A DNA stretch of 64,000 bases from Magnolia sinica (GCF_029962835.1 NC_080578.1:51019001-51083000), one strand, 5' to 3'; shown: positions 11,443 through 24,844, counted from the first letter of the stretch. Program-made: numbers and translations. Notes: generated by a model from the sequence alone, not told the origin.

Positions 11443-13662
11443 TCAAGAAGAAGAGAGCTTCTGAACCATGGCCAAGAAGGATGTCGTGGCGGCATTCCCT
11501 CCACCATTGGACGTACCCGAATTCGGCCTCTGGTACTGGATCTTGTATGGCATCTTCCTATCTTCTTCATCTTCTTCTTCATCATCGTCTTCCTGATCGA
11601 GGTTATCACTGTCCGGTTCCTCGAGCTTATCATAGTCATCCATCACGGATTGCTGCTGCTGGTGTTGTTCCATCAACTCCTTCACAATGTCTTCTGGCTT
11701 CAATTCAAAACAAGAATCAATCCCAAATATAGAGAGCAAGGATAATTCTCACTATGGATTCAGAACAATGCTTACCTTCTTCATGGGCCCTTCTTCGAAG
11801 AAGCTCGGAGGTAGACCTCCGTTGCTTGTCTGAACCTGCAATGAACCTCCAGAATCGGTGTCACCGCTGTTTTTGTTATTATTGTTGTTATTCTTGGTTT
11901 CAGCTTCTGGTTGCGGCTGCGGTGGAGGTGGTGGCATGATAGCTAGGATTTCACCGCTTTCTTGCAAATGTTGGTTTTGATTCTGCTCTTGTTCTTGCTT
12001 AGTTTGGCTTCCACCACTGCCACTGAGGAGCTTCTTTCGGTAGAGAGCATCTAGTTGGTGGAAGTAAGGGCAGGTCTTGGCATCCTCCGGCCTCTTCTTG
12101 TTGCTTTCCTTCACCTTCTTGAAGTATTTGTTGATGTTCTCCCATTTCTCCTTGCATCTTTTTGAACTCCGGTTGAAGCCCAAACGATGCATCCCAGCGG
12201 AGATCTCTTCCCATAGGGGACCCTTTGGCCCTGCTTCTTGGTACCTCGTCTCAAGCCCACTTCGCAGCTTGATCAGTGCGAGAACTTCTGATTTGGGCCA
12301 TCGTGAAGAGGATGTTGTGTCAAAGCTCACTCCCATTTCCTGCTGCTCCGGTTGAGCCACAATTAATTCGGAAGATGATGGTTGATGCCGGATGATTTCG
12401 GTGTTTTGAGATTGTTGTGGTGGCTTGTGTTGTTGTTGTTGTTGTTGCTGCTGTTGTGGTTGTTGCTGCTGTGGTGGTTGATAGTGGTGATGCGATTGCT
12501 GTGGTTGTGGTGGCGGCGTCAGAATTGGTTGTGGCACCAGAGCGGGTTGCGGTGGTGGGATGGCGGGAATTAGAACTGGCTGTGTTATCTGAATAGTCTG
12601 GCCTGACATTTTTTGAAGGAAGGCGATCACGGCAGCATCCCTGGATGCAGCCATGGCCCTCTCCTGCATCATGATCTCATGCTCGCGGGCTAGCCTCGCC
12701 ATCTCCTGCCGCTTCCAAGCCTCCTCCCTTACCATCCTGTCTTGCTCCCTCTTCTCAATCGCCTCGAGAAACCTCTGCTGCATGGCTTCTTGCTTCTCCA
12801 TCACCTCCTTCATCAGCCCTTCGAAGAACGCCATCTTCTTTTGGCTACTGCTGACACCCGACGCAGACCGCTTCCTCCTCCGTGTATCCATTGTCGGCCG
12901 TTCCTCAATCTCATCCTCAGAATCGGAATCAGATGATGATGAACTATTTGATGAGAAGCTTACTGCAGCAGCAGCTGTTGCAGGACCGGACACACCGGCA
13001 GCTAAATCAGACCCAACTCGTGGAATGTTGATTTGAGTGGAAGCAGTGGTGGGGGCAGCTGAAACCGGAGGTGGGGGATGTTGAATTCTTGTAGAAGATC
13101 CAACCATCGTATTACTGCCTCCAATTCCGACTGATACCGGAGCGGGTGTCAGATTATTAGGAGGAGGAGGAGCAGCAGCCACAGTAGTAGGAACAGGAGG
13201 AGGAGGAGGAGGAGGGGCAGCAGCAATTGGGGTGGGGATGTTTGTGTTGCTACTGCTATGAAGAGCTTCTAACTGGGTGAAAAACCTGTAGCTCTTCCCA
13301 TCTTGTCTTCCAGCCCTTCCTTCTTTTGTTCTCTTGTAATATTTATGCACGTTTTCGAACTTCTCCTTGCATTTCTTTCCACTTCTGCTGTAACCCAATT
13401 CAGCTAGCTTCCTGCAAATCAAAACCCACCAAGGAAATTTCAAAAATAGGAGAAGCTCAACACCAAGATATAGATAGGTAGGGATTCTTAAGCTCCCCTA
13501 TTATCTGCAAAATGGAGACCAGAAATTAAAAAAACGCATGTTTTCCTTCTTTTTCTCACTTCTATTAGAATTAGAGATTTCCAGGTTAACGAATTTTCAG
13601 GATTTGGTATTGGTTGAGGTTGATGCACCGGATCTGGACCGCAATGTTATAGATTTCAGAGT

Positions 13663-13735
<73 letters not shown>

Positions 13736-14509
13736 AGAAGAAGAAGAAGAAGATATCGCGCTCGTGAGAGAGAGAGAGAGAGAGAGAGTCTGAAATCCGT
13801 GGTACGGAGCCTTCATCATTTAGCTAGCTAGCTTAAACCCAAGATACCCAACTGCAGATTTTTTTTTACTTTTTATTTTTTTTTTAATTGTATGGAATTC
13901 GATTGAGATCTTGCTACAGAAAAACCATAGATCTTGAGTTTTCAAGAAACCAACATAAATAAAAACCCAAAAAAAAATAAAAATAAAAATAAAAATAAAC
14001 GGAAGAAGAAGAAATCTGAAACAAACGGTTTCAACTTGAGCTTCAGCTTCTATACTTCTTCATAAATAAAATGAAAAAAATAAAAAATAAGTCCCAATTA
14101 GGCATAAGAGCAACAGCTGAATTCAACGCAATTTCTTTCTTCCTTTCTTTCTTTTCATTTCTTTTTTTTTTTTTTACCTGGATACATCTTCCCACAACGG
14201 CCCTTTAAGGGTGGCATCACGGAAGACAGCATCCATCTCCGAGCGAATCTTGAGCAACGCCAAAGTCTCCTGTCGTGGCCACCGGTTTCCTGACACCCCC
14301 CTCTCGGCCTCCTCCCCACCCATAGTGTCATCATCTGTGTAGCTCCCCATCACCGGCCCCAATTCATCAAAATTCCCTCTCCCAGCAGGTGGGGGGCCTG
14401 CAGCAGGTGGACGGCTACTGATCGGCGAAGCAGCCTCAGCCAACCCTCCACCCCCAGCAAACGGCGGCATCTCTGACGAGACGCCGAACTGGGACCCACC
14501 CTGCTGCAT
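11443..14509 (-). CDS. GTL1-like: Trihelix transcription factor, GT-2/GTL1-like
   Basis: Three exons are inferred: 14509-14178, 13411-11776 and 11697-11443 (740 aa). Introns start GT and end AG (CCAG|GTAAAA, TTTGCAG|GAAG, AAG|GTAAGC, TTGAAG|CCAG) and the frame is continuous. The N-terminal trihelix domain (about residues 75-160) has NRWPRQETLALLKIRSEMD and is split by intron 1 after WEDVS. The second (about 480-570) has RWPKSEVLALIKLRSGLE and CKEKWENINKYFKK. A charged helical region (about 304-385; FFEGLMKEVMEKQEAMQQRF) lies between them. Poly-Pro and poly-Gln tracts (poly-Gln near 12430-12475) and an acidic tail (PEDIVKELMEQ, then DDDEEEDEED) complete it. Two trihelix domains mark the GT-2 clade, nuclear proteins binding GT elements; GTL1 in Arabidopsis represses genes for trichome growth and stomatal density. 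The clade is certain; GTL1 rather than another GT-2 member is probable. Confidence 0.93.
12424..12475 (-). repeat. Poly-Gln coding repeat in the trihelix gene
   Basis: A (TTG/CTG)n tract on the plus strand encodes a near-continuous Gln run in the linker before the second trihelix domain. Such tracts vary in length in plant transcription factors. Confidence 0.85.
13671..13789. repeat. Compound (GA)n-(GAA)n-(GA)n microsatellite in intron 1
   Basis: About 60 bp of GA, then GAA repeats, a 13-bp TATCGCGCTCGTG break and a second GA run. It lies inside intron 1 (13412-14177) of the trihelix gene and makes pseudo-ORFs in both strands. Confidence 0.9.
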
Positions 14510-14700
14510 GTCTCTTGATCTCTCTTAATTACTAGAGGAGTTGAAGAGGAAAGAATATGGAATTCTAATGTCTCTCTCTCCCTTACTCATGAGAGAAATG
14601 GGAGGAGTGGATTTAGGGAAATGGAAAGGCAAATCTCAGTACAAGAAGGGGGTGAAAAAGAGATAGACAACTGGAAAGAAAGCTTCCTACGAGTGAGTGC
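14510..14700 (-). promoter_or_regulatory. 5' leader/proximal promoter of the trihelix gene
   Basis: Sequence just upstream of the ATG at 14509. Read on the gene's strand it contains a GAGAGAGA tract (14571-14581). No clear TATA box was seen. The transcription start is not identifiable from sequence alone. Confidence 0.4.
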
Positions 14701-14760
14701 TAGAAAATTAAAAAATAAAAAAGGAAATTCTATTTTTTTTTTTAATTTGAGAATTATCTG

Positions 14761-14762
14761 TA

Positions 14763-14792
<30 letters not shown>
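14761..14792. repeat. Perfect 32-bp (TAA)n/(TTA)n palindrome
   Basis: TAATAATAATAATAAT is followed immediately by its exact reverse complement, giving a perfect 16-bp inverted repeat without a loop. It lies about 250 bp upstream of the trihelix ATG and could extrude as a cruciform. Confidence 0.9.
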
Positions 14793-14796
<4 letters not shown>

Positions 14797-14799
14797 AGT

Positions 14800-15683
14800 A
14801 GAGAAAAAGGGAGATGAAAGGAAAGAGAAGTGCAGGAGTGAAAGAGAGGAGGAGAGAGAGATGATGATGGGATGAGTGATGAGTGAATGGTGGAAAAAGA
14901 TAAAACAAAACCAGATGCTGCGTTGTCAGCTGCTTGCTTTGCAGCTAATATTAGTTAAAACCGAAGGGGTGAGAGTGTCACAGCTTTCGTTTCTTCGGAC
15001 ACAACTCACTTCCCCATCTTCACGCCTGGAATCCCAATATCTCCCACTTAATACCCTCACCCCATCTCCTCCATGCCTCGCCACACGTGTGCATTGCAAC
15101 CCTTTCCAATCTCAGGTCGGTACCACCACGTTGATGATGTCATCATGAACCTTAAACCGTCTAAGTTTTTGGTCCTGATGAATTGAACGATTGGTCCTCT
15201 TGGGGACACGTGCATTGCAAACCCGGATCAAATACAACAGAGTCTATGGGCCCACTGTACAAAATTCATTCCTATCCTCGATGTAAGGCCCTGAGGCCAA
15301 AAGCTAAATTCACAGCGCAAGTGGGCCACGCCAGAACAAGCGAGGTGGGATGTCAGCCATGGGTTTGTGTGTGGGGCATTGTTGTGTGTATCTCTCTTCA
15401 TAACCCTTAATAAGGTAAGGGAGAGAAGATACAAAAATCAGCTCCACACCAAAATAAAAAATAAAAAACTCAGGCAATTCACATGTTAGGTCCTTACTCA
15501 TGGATGAGTGGTTGACCTGTGAGTCTCAACACTAAGGTCATGAACGATATTGGGTTATATTGTGGAATAATTGGGACACATGGCCACATGTATAATAAAT
15601 TGTTCAATTTCAATTAAATGTGTTCAATTAATTTATGTGTAAAATATGCAAAAGTCATACTTAAGTTGAATCAAACCAAACAC
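14800..15683. other. Intergenic, upstream of the trihelix gene
   Basis: No coding region is supported. It may hold distal promoter sequence of the trihelix gene, but no element could be assigned. Confidence 0.5.
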
Positions 15684-15686
15684 TTA

Positions 15687-16289
15687 GGGCGTGTTTGGGC
15701 AGTGGGATTAGAAGGCATTAGGTGGGATGGGATTCATCTGGTCGTGTGCCAATTCCACTCCATGTTTGGGAAGAATGGAATTAGGTGGGAATTAGATTAG
15801 ATGGAATTGCATTGGGTCCTGTGCCAATTTCACTCAATGTTAGCAAGTTGTGTAGGTCCAACCATGATGTGTGGGCTATATCCACACCATCCACCTATTT
15901 TTTGAGATTATTTTAGAGCATGGGCTAAAAAATCAAGTAAATCTAAAGCTCAAGTGGACCCCACCATAGAAAGCAATGGGGATTGAATACTTACTGTTGA
16001 AAACTTCTTTGGGGCCACATAAGTTTTGAATCCACTTCATTTTTAGGCTCATGCCATAAAATGAGGTTACAAAATAAATGAACAGTTTAGATATAACACA
16101 TGTGTGTTATTCTAAGTAATTTCAAATGATGGTGGGTATATCCATTCAATATACCAACATATTACCAACAAAGCATGAAATTAATCTTATCCCATAGCCA
16201 CAGGGGACAATCTCTGTCATGGGTAATAATTATGTTTTTTGAATCCCATGCCACCTAATCCCTTCTAATCCCACCGCCCAAACACACCC
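15687..16289. mobile_element. Tourist-like MITE (603 bp)
   Basis: The left end GGGCGTGTTTGGGCAGTGGG and right end CCCACCGCCCAAACACACCC form long inverted repeats that continue inward for about 45 bp with the ATTAGAAGG...ATTAGGTGGGATGGGATT pattern. TTA directly flanks both ends (15684-15686 and 16290-16292), the PIF/Harbinger target duplication. The interior is non-coding and contains the shared 'aagtggaccccacc' module. Confidence 0.88.
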
Positions 16290-16292
16290 TTA

Positions 16293-19200
16293 TAATCCCA
16301 AGCCTAGAACTAGTTGGATTATGACTAAATATGTGAAGACTGGTTTAACTGTTTAACCATCAATTATTATAATGATCATGCAATTTTAAAAAGATAGAGT
16401 TAGTCATTTGAATGTGATCGTTTTAACTTTAAAAATAATGACTTTTATTTCAGTAATGATACCTTAAACATTGTTTCTCAATAAGGTAATAAAAGATGTA
16501 TAAGGGTTTTTTTTTTTTTTTTCTATGCACACATGCTCACACTTACACATCCCACTAATGGGTGCTCGAACCGATGACCTCTGTGTTGAAACTCATGTGA
16601 TTCTACCCTTAAGCCATGAGTAAACTCAAAAAATGATGGTCACATTAAAAAATAATGTTGAGTCACTGACTTTTATTAATCAGAATACTATAGTAGTACA
16701 ATTAAGGAATACAAATAAGCTAAGTAGATGAAAGAATAAAATGCCCATGACAATCTTTGATGACAGAATTGATCGTGAAAAATACCATATGATCATGGTG
16801 TGAGGTCCGCAAGATGTGACGAAAGATGTACCAAGTGAAAATACAGTAATTTGAGAATCTAAAGATTGGTCTTGGATATTTAAGCTACTACTAATCACAT
16901 ATTATAGCAATGCACTGTATAGTAGCAAAAACTAAGATAAAATTTAATGGCTCCAAATATATTGAAGAATTAATAATTGTATACAAGAGAATGAACTAAG
17001 TTAAGAAGAAAAACTAATCATTATGTATGTAAGAGGACAGTGATAAGCAACATAGAGTTGAAAAGAGAGTAATTGATTTGTGTTGGTGAGGGCCCGAATC
17101 TCTTCTTCGAGTGTTGCTCTTATAGACTTCCAAGAGGTAATAGATATGCATAAGGTCTATGTAACTTGCACTGAATATTCCAATTATATAGCGATTGTAT
17201 TCTGTTCGGATTTAAAATCCTTACTGGTTTTTCATTTTCTTTTATCTTCGAATGGCTTTCTATGGTTTGTTCCGTCTTTCTTGCTACATTTGAGAAAATC
17301 TTTAGACGTCTTGAGAGAAATTTTGTCTTTTGGACTAATTGGATGACCATGCCATGGCTATGGCTAATTACAAGAATCTATCAACTACTGGGTTTTGAGA
17401 TACTTCTTATACACATTAAGGATTGCACGTGCCTTGTGTACGTCAATCACATACCATCCGAGAGATGACTACCGTTTGGGTCTTGGATGTGTGCACAACT
17501 CTAGTATCTGACTCTTTTACTAGGATACGTGTCTTTAAGCGATAGGCGCCATCGGTCTCTCCTAGTGTGAGTAAATTTTTTCTCCCATGTTTCATATGAG
17601 TGTACCGATACACGGCGGCTTCTTGTTTCGCTGGTCTATACTAAACCAAGCTAAGTGTAAATAGGCTTGGGTTCCCATGTGGCGTATGGGTATGAACATG
17701 TGTAAAATTAAATAAATAAATAAATAAAAACACATTGTTTCCATTAGTCTAGATTAAACGAGTTTTATCTATCTGTTTTAATTTTTCTGTATACCGTTCA
17801 AACATTCGTTGTTCTCACTGGATGGACGGAGTTGATTTCACATATGCAACATGATAGACCGCACAGAGCTTGGGTATTTTGCTCGCTGTGTAAAACAGTT
17901 GCTTACAGACGATTCCGATCAGGTGTGACCCACCACGCTGATGTTGACAACCTAATGCTTGAATGGTTGGAATTTTAGGGCCTGATGATCTACACAGTTG
18001 GTCCACTTGATTCTATTATCCCATGTGGAGGGAACCTCTTCAGCATCTCTAGTAGAATAAGCTATTTCTTTGAATGTGTAGATTATCTGGTCCGTGAAAA
18101 AGGTGGGCCACACCACGATCATAGCTTGGTATGACAATCGGGGCAATCAACATATTGGGGTTGCGACATCAGTACACTGAATCATAGCATTATCTGTCTC
18201 ATGAATTTGGCATTGCGTTCCACTCGATGAGTAGATAGATCTGATTTTTATATGAGGTGATCATCATGATTTGGCCCACCTTTTGAACGGACCAGATATT
18301 CTACGCAAGTTGCACGTTGGCATGAAAGAAATGGTTGTATTTAAAGTTCAGGAACTGCTCGATGGACTGAAAGCTCTCATCAACCATCATTACCCATGTG
18401 CCACTGCGTCGAGGTCCTAAGCTATCCAAGTTATCCAGTACGTGTGGCGCACGCTTGGGATGTCACACGGACGTAATACAATCAATGCACGTGTGCTCAA
18501 CACGGACGGTAATTTGAATGTGTCGATTGAGGTTTTTGTTGCCTTGCCTAGTATCTTGATCGTCCACGTGGCACTCGTTCAGGTTGATTTGAGCCGTTGA
18601 TCTTGTGGGCTGCCACACGAGTTTCCTATCTATCTATCTATCTTAGCCGCCTCATTAATGGGGATGCAAATGGCGGTTTAGAAAATGCTGTTGAAAAAAA
18701 TAAAGATGCTCTACCGCAATAAAGAGGCGAAGTCGTGTGAAATTCATGACAAATCGATGGCTAGGATTGTCTAATCACGCTATTATTTGGCTATTTGTAC
18801 GGCAATAATTCAGATCATCCTGGATAATTGACATATGTACGGTATAGATGATAGATGGGTAGTCCGGTAATAACAAAGATCAACCCGGAGAAATGCACAG
18901 GCTAACTGCGTGTATGAGTTGTAATCTTACGCCACCTGCACGGACTAACGCAGTGCTTGTCTTAGTGATCTGACCCGTTCATTAGGTCAGATGCAGCATA
19001 TGATAAGGAATTATGTCCTTAAATCATAAAGGCCTCTTAATCAAATGTCCAACTTGTGATTGTATAAGGTGGACTGCGACGTAAGGGAAAAGACGCACCT
19101 AACGACTTGCGTTCTTTTTTGGTTCATTTTAAATATTACGAGGTGGATCCCACATGAGGGACGGTCTAGATTTCTAATACACTAGCCAGATATGCAGATG

Positions 19201-19550
19201 TGAGGAGAGAAGTATTGGGAATTATACTCCCGCGAGTAGATAAGAAGTGAAAAATAAAAATAAAAAAACTAAAAATAAAAAAAGCCACAGCAGACAAGAA
19301 CACATTGCAACAGCTGTAGAGTGGGGCCGCATGGTGGAGGGGTGGAACGTGCCGGGCGATTATCGCGGATCCCGCAAACCTCAACCGCCAGGCACCCACG
19401 CGAGCGGGAATTATACGTATGAGGCGGGAGCGGAGTGAAACGTGGCGGTGCATTTCGGGTTTTAGTTCCCGTCTCGCGAGATGATATTTGTCGGAACCGC
19501 GATATTTCATCTGAAAATGCCGGTACACGTCGAATACATGCACTTGAAAT
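16293..19550. other. Intergenic, no supportable gene
   Basis: No gene recognised. A T run lies at about 16507-16522, (AAAT)n at about 17708-17727 and (CTAT)n at about 18627-18643. Short ORFs near 17.1-17.5 kb show no recognisable motif. Confidence 0.55.
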
Positions 19551-19559
19551 GAACCTGAC

Positions 19560-19924
19560 GGAAGCGGACCTCTTTATCCATGTCTTTGTGACCTTATGAA
19601 CAGATTAGATGGAAAATAAACCTTATAGTGGGCCCTAAGAAAATTTTAACGGTGAAAATCATTATCGCCGCGGTTATTTGTGGTGTGGTCCAGTTAATCT
19701 TGGATATGATTCTCCTTCATTTTTTATTACTCTAAAATATCTCAAAAAAATGGATGAACGGTGTAGATATAATAAATACATCATTGTGAGGCCATGTAGC
19801 GTTGATCTTCTTTGAACCGTTCGTACAAACTGGGAGCTCGAGGAGAGTCAGCGCTCGTCTTCGCACGACACGTACCTACATCAGCTATATAGCTGGTGTG
19901 TGGTACACCAACCAATCCGCTTCC
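19560..19924. mobile_element. Short MULE-type MITE (365 bp)
   Basis: It starts GGAAGCGGA and ends TCCGCTTCC, the same termini as the element at 50.42 kb. The flanks GAACCTGAC (19551-19559) and GGACCTGCC (19925-19933) match at 7 of 9 positions, consistent with an old 9-bp target duplication. The left interior is deleted compared with the 50-kb copy. Confidence 0.65.
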
Positions 19925-19933
19925 GGACCTGCC

Positions 19934-21137
19934 TATGTCATGGGATCCACCTTAGATAGGACACTGACCAGAAACAATACTGTGTGGATGATCCTAACTG
20001 CTGATTATTGAATTCAAGACTATGATTCTTTATTTTTTCTTTTTTCCTTTTCTTTTTTTAATTACTGATTTAACGCCTAACGTCGGATATTAGGGCCATC
20101 CATTCAGTGCAACATCCACCATTTGAACTGTTGATATTTAGATTAAAGAACGCTAGGTGTACAGGTTTGTGGTATACCTGTGGATAGCTGGCTGGCCGAA
20201 TCTGGTACGCTGGTGCCGGACTCCTCACTGGCTTGCCTAACCTTCACTTAGTTTTATTCGTTCATCCATACGCCAGAAACATCCACTAATGCAAGAATTT
20301 TATCTGTTTAATCACTAACGTTCCAATATAGACAATGAAACGAGAAAAACGGTTGATCGGCTGGCATTTGATAGTTGGAAGTCCACTAATATCGGTCTTA
20401 TAATTGTTTGGCCAGTGGGCAGTTTGGTCCATGGCCCATCCAATGTGGAGCCTACTTAACGAATGGTTCTGATGAACCTATATCAACTAAATTACTGTGG
20501 AAGCTTAGGAGAATAACCAATTCGTAGTTGGTCTGGAGGGCTACCAATCATTTCCTGGGTCCCTACACGTTAAGATTGGCGTGCGTATGTCACATGGTAT
20601 GGGTGTTCATCCTTGATAACAGTGGCGTGTACGTACATCAGTTTAAAACGTCCAAACAATGGGCCCCATTGTAGATTTTGGATGGAGCATCCCCTAAAGA
20701 GCACGTTGATTAATCGATTGTGGCCATCCAATTGACGTCCATCGACTGGACAGTTCAAAAGAATGGTCCAAATTGGGCAAATCACATGGTCTAGGGACAT
20801 TGAATAAGTGTTATTTTTAGGATGGGGTACATCAACTATAGCCCCTGTCGTGCTTCAATTTCAAATTTGGTCATGTGATTAGGGTGAGTCTCTCAAAATT
20901 CAATGCACAACTTAACTTAAACCGAACAATTACAACCCTTAGTGCTAAGATAATTGGATACATCGAAAATTGACCATGTATGACCGATTTCTAATAAAAT
21001 CGATCACTTATTCAATCACTTACACTTCGTTGCTTAAGATGATCAGGTGATAGTAAGAGAGTGGCGTTCGTCATCTGAAAATGAGTTACAGCTCTACCTG
21101 CCATATGAAAGAACCTTTTCTTTTCAATATAGATTAA

Positions 21138-21177
<40 letters not shown>

Positions 21178-21299
21178 CTTGCAGTCAATTAGGGAGATAC
21201 AAAACACCTCTTTTGATGGAGAACTTTTCTTGATAATCGAACTGAATCCGTCATATGAGCGTAGACTCAACTTATAGCTAAAGTTAATAACTACTTTGA
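19934..21299. other. Intergenic, no gene seen
   Basis: Contains an (AAT)n microsatellite at about 21136-21174. Nothing else is assignable. Confidence 0.5.
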
Positions 21300-22050
21300 T
21301 TATTACTAGGGATTATACAAAGGAATGTAATTAGTAAGGTAAATATTACAGTAAGGATTGTAAATGTCTTACAAAGATAATGATTGTACTAAGGAATGTA
21401 AATGATGTTATGAAAAAAAATCGAATTGACAAGTCATGTGAGACACGTGGTGAAGAACCAACAGAGCAAATTTCTTGAGCCATCAACGTGTCCACCACAA
21501 GGGAAGTCGAGCTGAGCTTCGATGAAAGACTCACCTGTGAAACTAAACTGTTCAAGTTGAAAATTCGGTAATAAAATTCATCAACCGACTTGACCATCTC
21601 GACCGAGCTATCTGACCAATCCGACCTGGCCATCTCAACCTCGACCTCAGATACTGACATTGTCCCCGTAATAGAAATGTCAGAAGAGAATCTCGTATCA
21701 TACCAAGCTAGGATTGATTCGACGAGATTCTAACTGAAAATCATGCCAATCAAGATGGAATAGGAGATATTCTCATAAGAAAATTCTTACTCTAATATAG
21801 GTCCCTCCAACATATCTATAGACCTGTAGACAAATCTACTGAGATACGTAAGCTGCCTAGAGAACCTATAAGTGTGCCTCTACCTTAGAAAAATGTACAC
21901 ATAAAAGTCCTAACTCCAATGAAACATGCTTTATATTCATCTAATTGACTTAGGCATCGGAGGGTCCTCAGCCATAACCTGCGCCCTCATTGTCCTTTGT
22001 TCTATACTAGTGCAGGTACTCAATAGCTTACAAGTAGAGCTGCGGTATCA
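21300..22050 (+). mobile_element. Tat-like Ty3/gypsy LTR fragment
   Basis: Non-coding sequence carrying TGACTTAGGCATCGGAGGG at about 21946, the phrase shared with the minus-strand relic at 4.1 kb. It is followed by CCTCAGCCATAACCTGCGCC, as in plant Tat/Ogre LTR U5 regions. No partner LTR or internal region lies next to it, so it is a solo or truncated LTR. The left boundary is uncertain. Confidence 0.5.
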
Positions 22051-24775
22051 ACTAGATTCAAGTGATAACAAAATGATATATAATTGAAAAATAAATTTGA
22101 TTTAGTCGGTATGAGATGTTTCTTCCTACTACATTCCTTTGCTATTTATATCCTTAGATTGATAATTTAGATGTGCACCACTTACTTTTCTTGCTTCTAA
22201 TCATGTCATATGTGCTAGTAACTTCTTCAGAACAACCACCGTTTGTTGGACTACTTTCTCTTAATGGATGACATGATACCGCTTGATAAACATCATATGT
22301 ATTGCCATAAATTCCTCTCAGTATATGGCTTAATTAGATGGTCAGATACACCACGCAATTACACATAAATTTTTTCTTTCATTCTTTGTTTTTTTTTTAA
22401 AAAAATTTTATCGGCTCTAGTAGGAATTGAAAGAAACAGGGATGAACAGCCCGCACGATCTGGACCAGTCTCGATTGACATATACGATGTACGTGGAAAA
22501 GTAACAAAAAATCTACTAGATTGGAAAATCCTATCCGTTCAACTTCAACCGGTGGTTAATAAATAAATAAATTAAAAAGGAAAATGCAGCAATGGTCTAC
22601 AATCAATCAGAAAAGCAAAAAAATTATTGTTCGTGCATGAGCCTTCCTTGGTCGCTGCCATCATACCAACGGCTCGGATCACTATTATAGCATCTCGACG
22701 GTTGAGTGCCGCTAAATTAGGTGTAGCAGATAACCGTGCTCATTTATTACATGTACGATATTTTAGATATGCCGTGGTATGCAATCGATATTAACGATAT
22801 TTCGCGGAGAAGTTATGATATTTCGTTCGTATGGGCTTAACGGATTATTTGAGTTATTACGGTGGGCCTCTCTTTCCCTCGCTTTCCCTCTCTCCGACTG
22901 ATCTAGTCAAATAATAATAGAGCCTTGGCCCATCCCTTCTTTTAATTTTCCATTTCTCTCCTCTGTCTTCATCTCTTTTTTATTTTCTATATTTTACATG
23001 GAAGGATCCGTTTCTGTTTTCGTACGCCCAAGGCGCACGGACAGTCGGCCTGCACATTTTCTCCTACCCATCTAAAGAGCTAGCTGGCGGGAATCCATAA
23101 GCATTTCGAAATATTATTTCTAAATCTCCAGATCCATTTTGAAATGAGTGCTTGAAGTCCCACCCACTAGTTTTGGACGGTGGGAGATATGTGCGCACTG
23201 AATGCACTTTATCTTATATGTGGCTTGTAATTTTTAACGACGTAAACGAGTCTTTTGGATGGTTTTGTCGTTGCTTCATTTAGCTCTTTTCATAATGGCT
23301 CGCCGTACAAATCGTTACTCAAATGGTAATTACGTCTTTTTTTAGGGGCTTTTAACTGAGTCTGATTTATTGGCCGATCTATAAAGAAATATCCCTACCT
23401 GTTACCAAAATAATGTGGCCACTGCTCAGGCGGTTTTGATAACGAGCTTTTTAAAGTGCTCATGCGAATGGTACTCGCGGGTGCGCGTGTGAAAGAATTA
23501 GGCAGCCCGCGTATACGTGTCCTGAGCCAAGAATAGGACGGTCCGGTCCCACTGGGCGGTCCATGTGTGCGGAAAGATGGACGGTACAAACTTTTCAACA
23601 ACGGTCCACCTACAATGTACAAATGTGGCCCACCCAGCAGCCGACCCGGAGACACGTAGACACGTGTCTTTGATACTTCGACAATAAATTTGCTCGCATA
23701 TGGCAAAAGTGCCCTTTAACTTGTCCAGGACGGATTGATGGCTGACACTGGTTTTTTTTTTTTTGATACTCTGGCAGAGTGTGGTAGATCACACGCAGGC
23801 ACTTAGAAATTGCATACGTGGCATATAATTAAGTCACACTAAAATGTATTATTTATGGGTCTCATCTTAGATGTATCATGAACAAAAAGTTACTCCACTT
23901 CGATCATCTGACTATCAGTTATATGGACATTTATTGAACGGTTAGAAAATGAAATACATCTAATGGTCATGCTTCAACAAACAAGTGAGGTTAAGATCGT
24001 TCAACTAATTTGGAACTGTTATTTAGAGGCAGTGAGATCTACTATTTAATTGATTTTAATTTTAGTTAGTGTATCGCACGTGTACAATTTCTCAATGCCT
24101 GTATACCAAGCCTCATGCGCTGCCAGAATATCAAATAACTTCCCAGTTACACAGGGATATTTACGTCTGATGACGTTATTCAGGATTGGATGATTTGAAT
24201 AATTTGGTTGCAGGTTAACGTAACCTACAACAGTTTCCTAGAAGCATTTCAAAAAAAAAAAAAAAAGTACATTTTCATAGAAACGATCACCTACAACCGC
24301 TTTGGTTTAACCAAGGCTACCGTTTTTTCTTTTTTACAAGCATTTGTCGGTTGAAAATATACTACACTTTGAAGGGCGAAACTGGAAACCAAAATTCTTC
24401 GGCATAGAAAAATAGATTGTAGAGTAGAATCAGTGTGTTGTACAACCGATTGCAGGTGATCAGCGTCAGTTGGATTTTGCATGAGTAACGGCAACGAAGG
24501 CACGCGAGCCTCGGTGCAGATGGGATATCCTGCATCTCCACCGTAGATATGAGGCAGGTCTGTGGCAATTGAAGCCGTTTAGATGCTACCTACAAATGGT
24601 AGCTTAAAGAGCGATTTAACAATCCTCGTCAGTACATCCCCGCAATTTGATATCTGAGATGGACCCATTGCCACTCTTGTTTATCGTATACTCCACATTC
24701 GTAGCAATCTACCAGATCAACGGTTGTGATTTCTCTAAAAGTGTATCATGTATACGGTGAAGAGGCTGAGACTAG
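22051..24775. other. Intergenic, no supportable gene
   Basis: No gene recognised. A 16-nt A run lies at about 24250-24265. Inverted phrases GATCACCTACAACCG (24285) and CGATTGCAGGTGATC (24448) suggest a small degraded foldback. Confidence 0.5.
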
Positions 24776-24784
24776 ACTTGCAAA
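24776..24784. repeat. Left target-site duplication of the satellite-bearing element
   Basis: ACTTGCAAA, matched by ACTTGCAAG at 31102-31110. Note that CTTGCAAG is itself palindromic, so part of the match could instead belong to the inverted repeats. Confidence 0.55.
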
Positions 24785-24844
24785 GAGAGATTTCCTACTG
24801 TACGACCCATTTATGGCCCATTCCCAAAAATAAGCCCACTTACG

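Noticed and set aside
13538..13831. ORFs across the GA/GAA microsatellite
   Set aside because: They sit within intron 1 of the trihelix gene and encode only dipeptide repeats.
17080..17468. Possible short gene with hydrophobic ORFs at 17.1-17.5 kb
   Set aside because: Overlapping short ORFs on both strands, no motif, no splice structure and no promoter evidence.
19166..19543. 125-codon minus-strand ORF
   Set aside because: No recognisable domain. It spans an A/T-rich run and has no homologous neighbour features.
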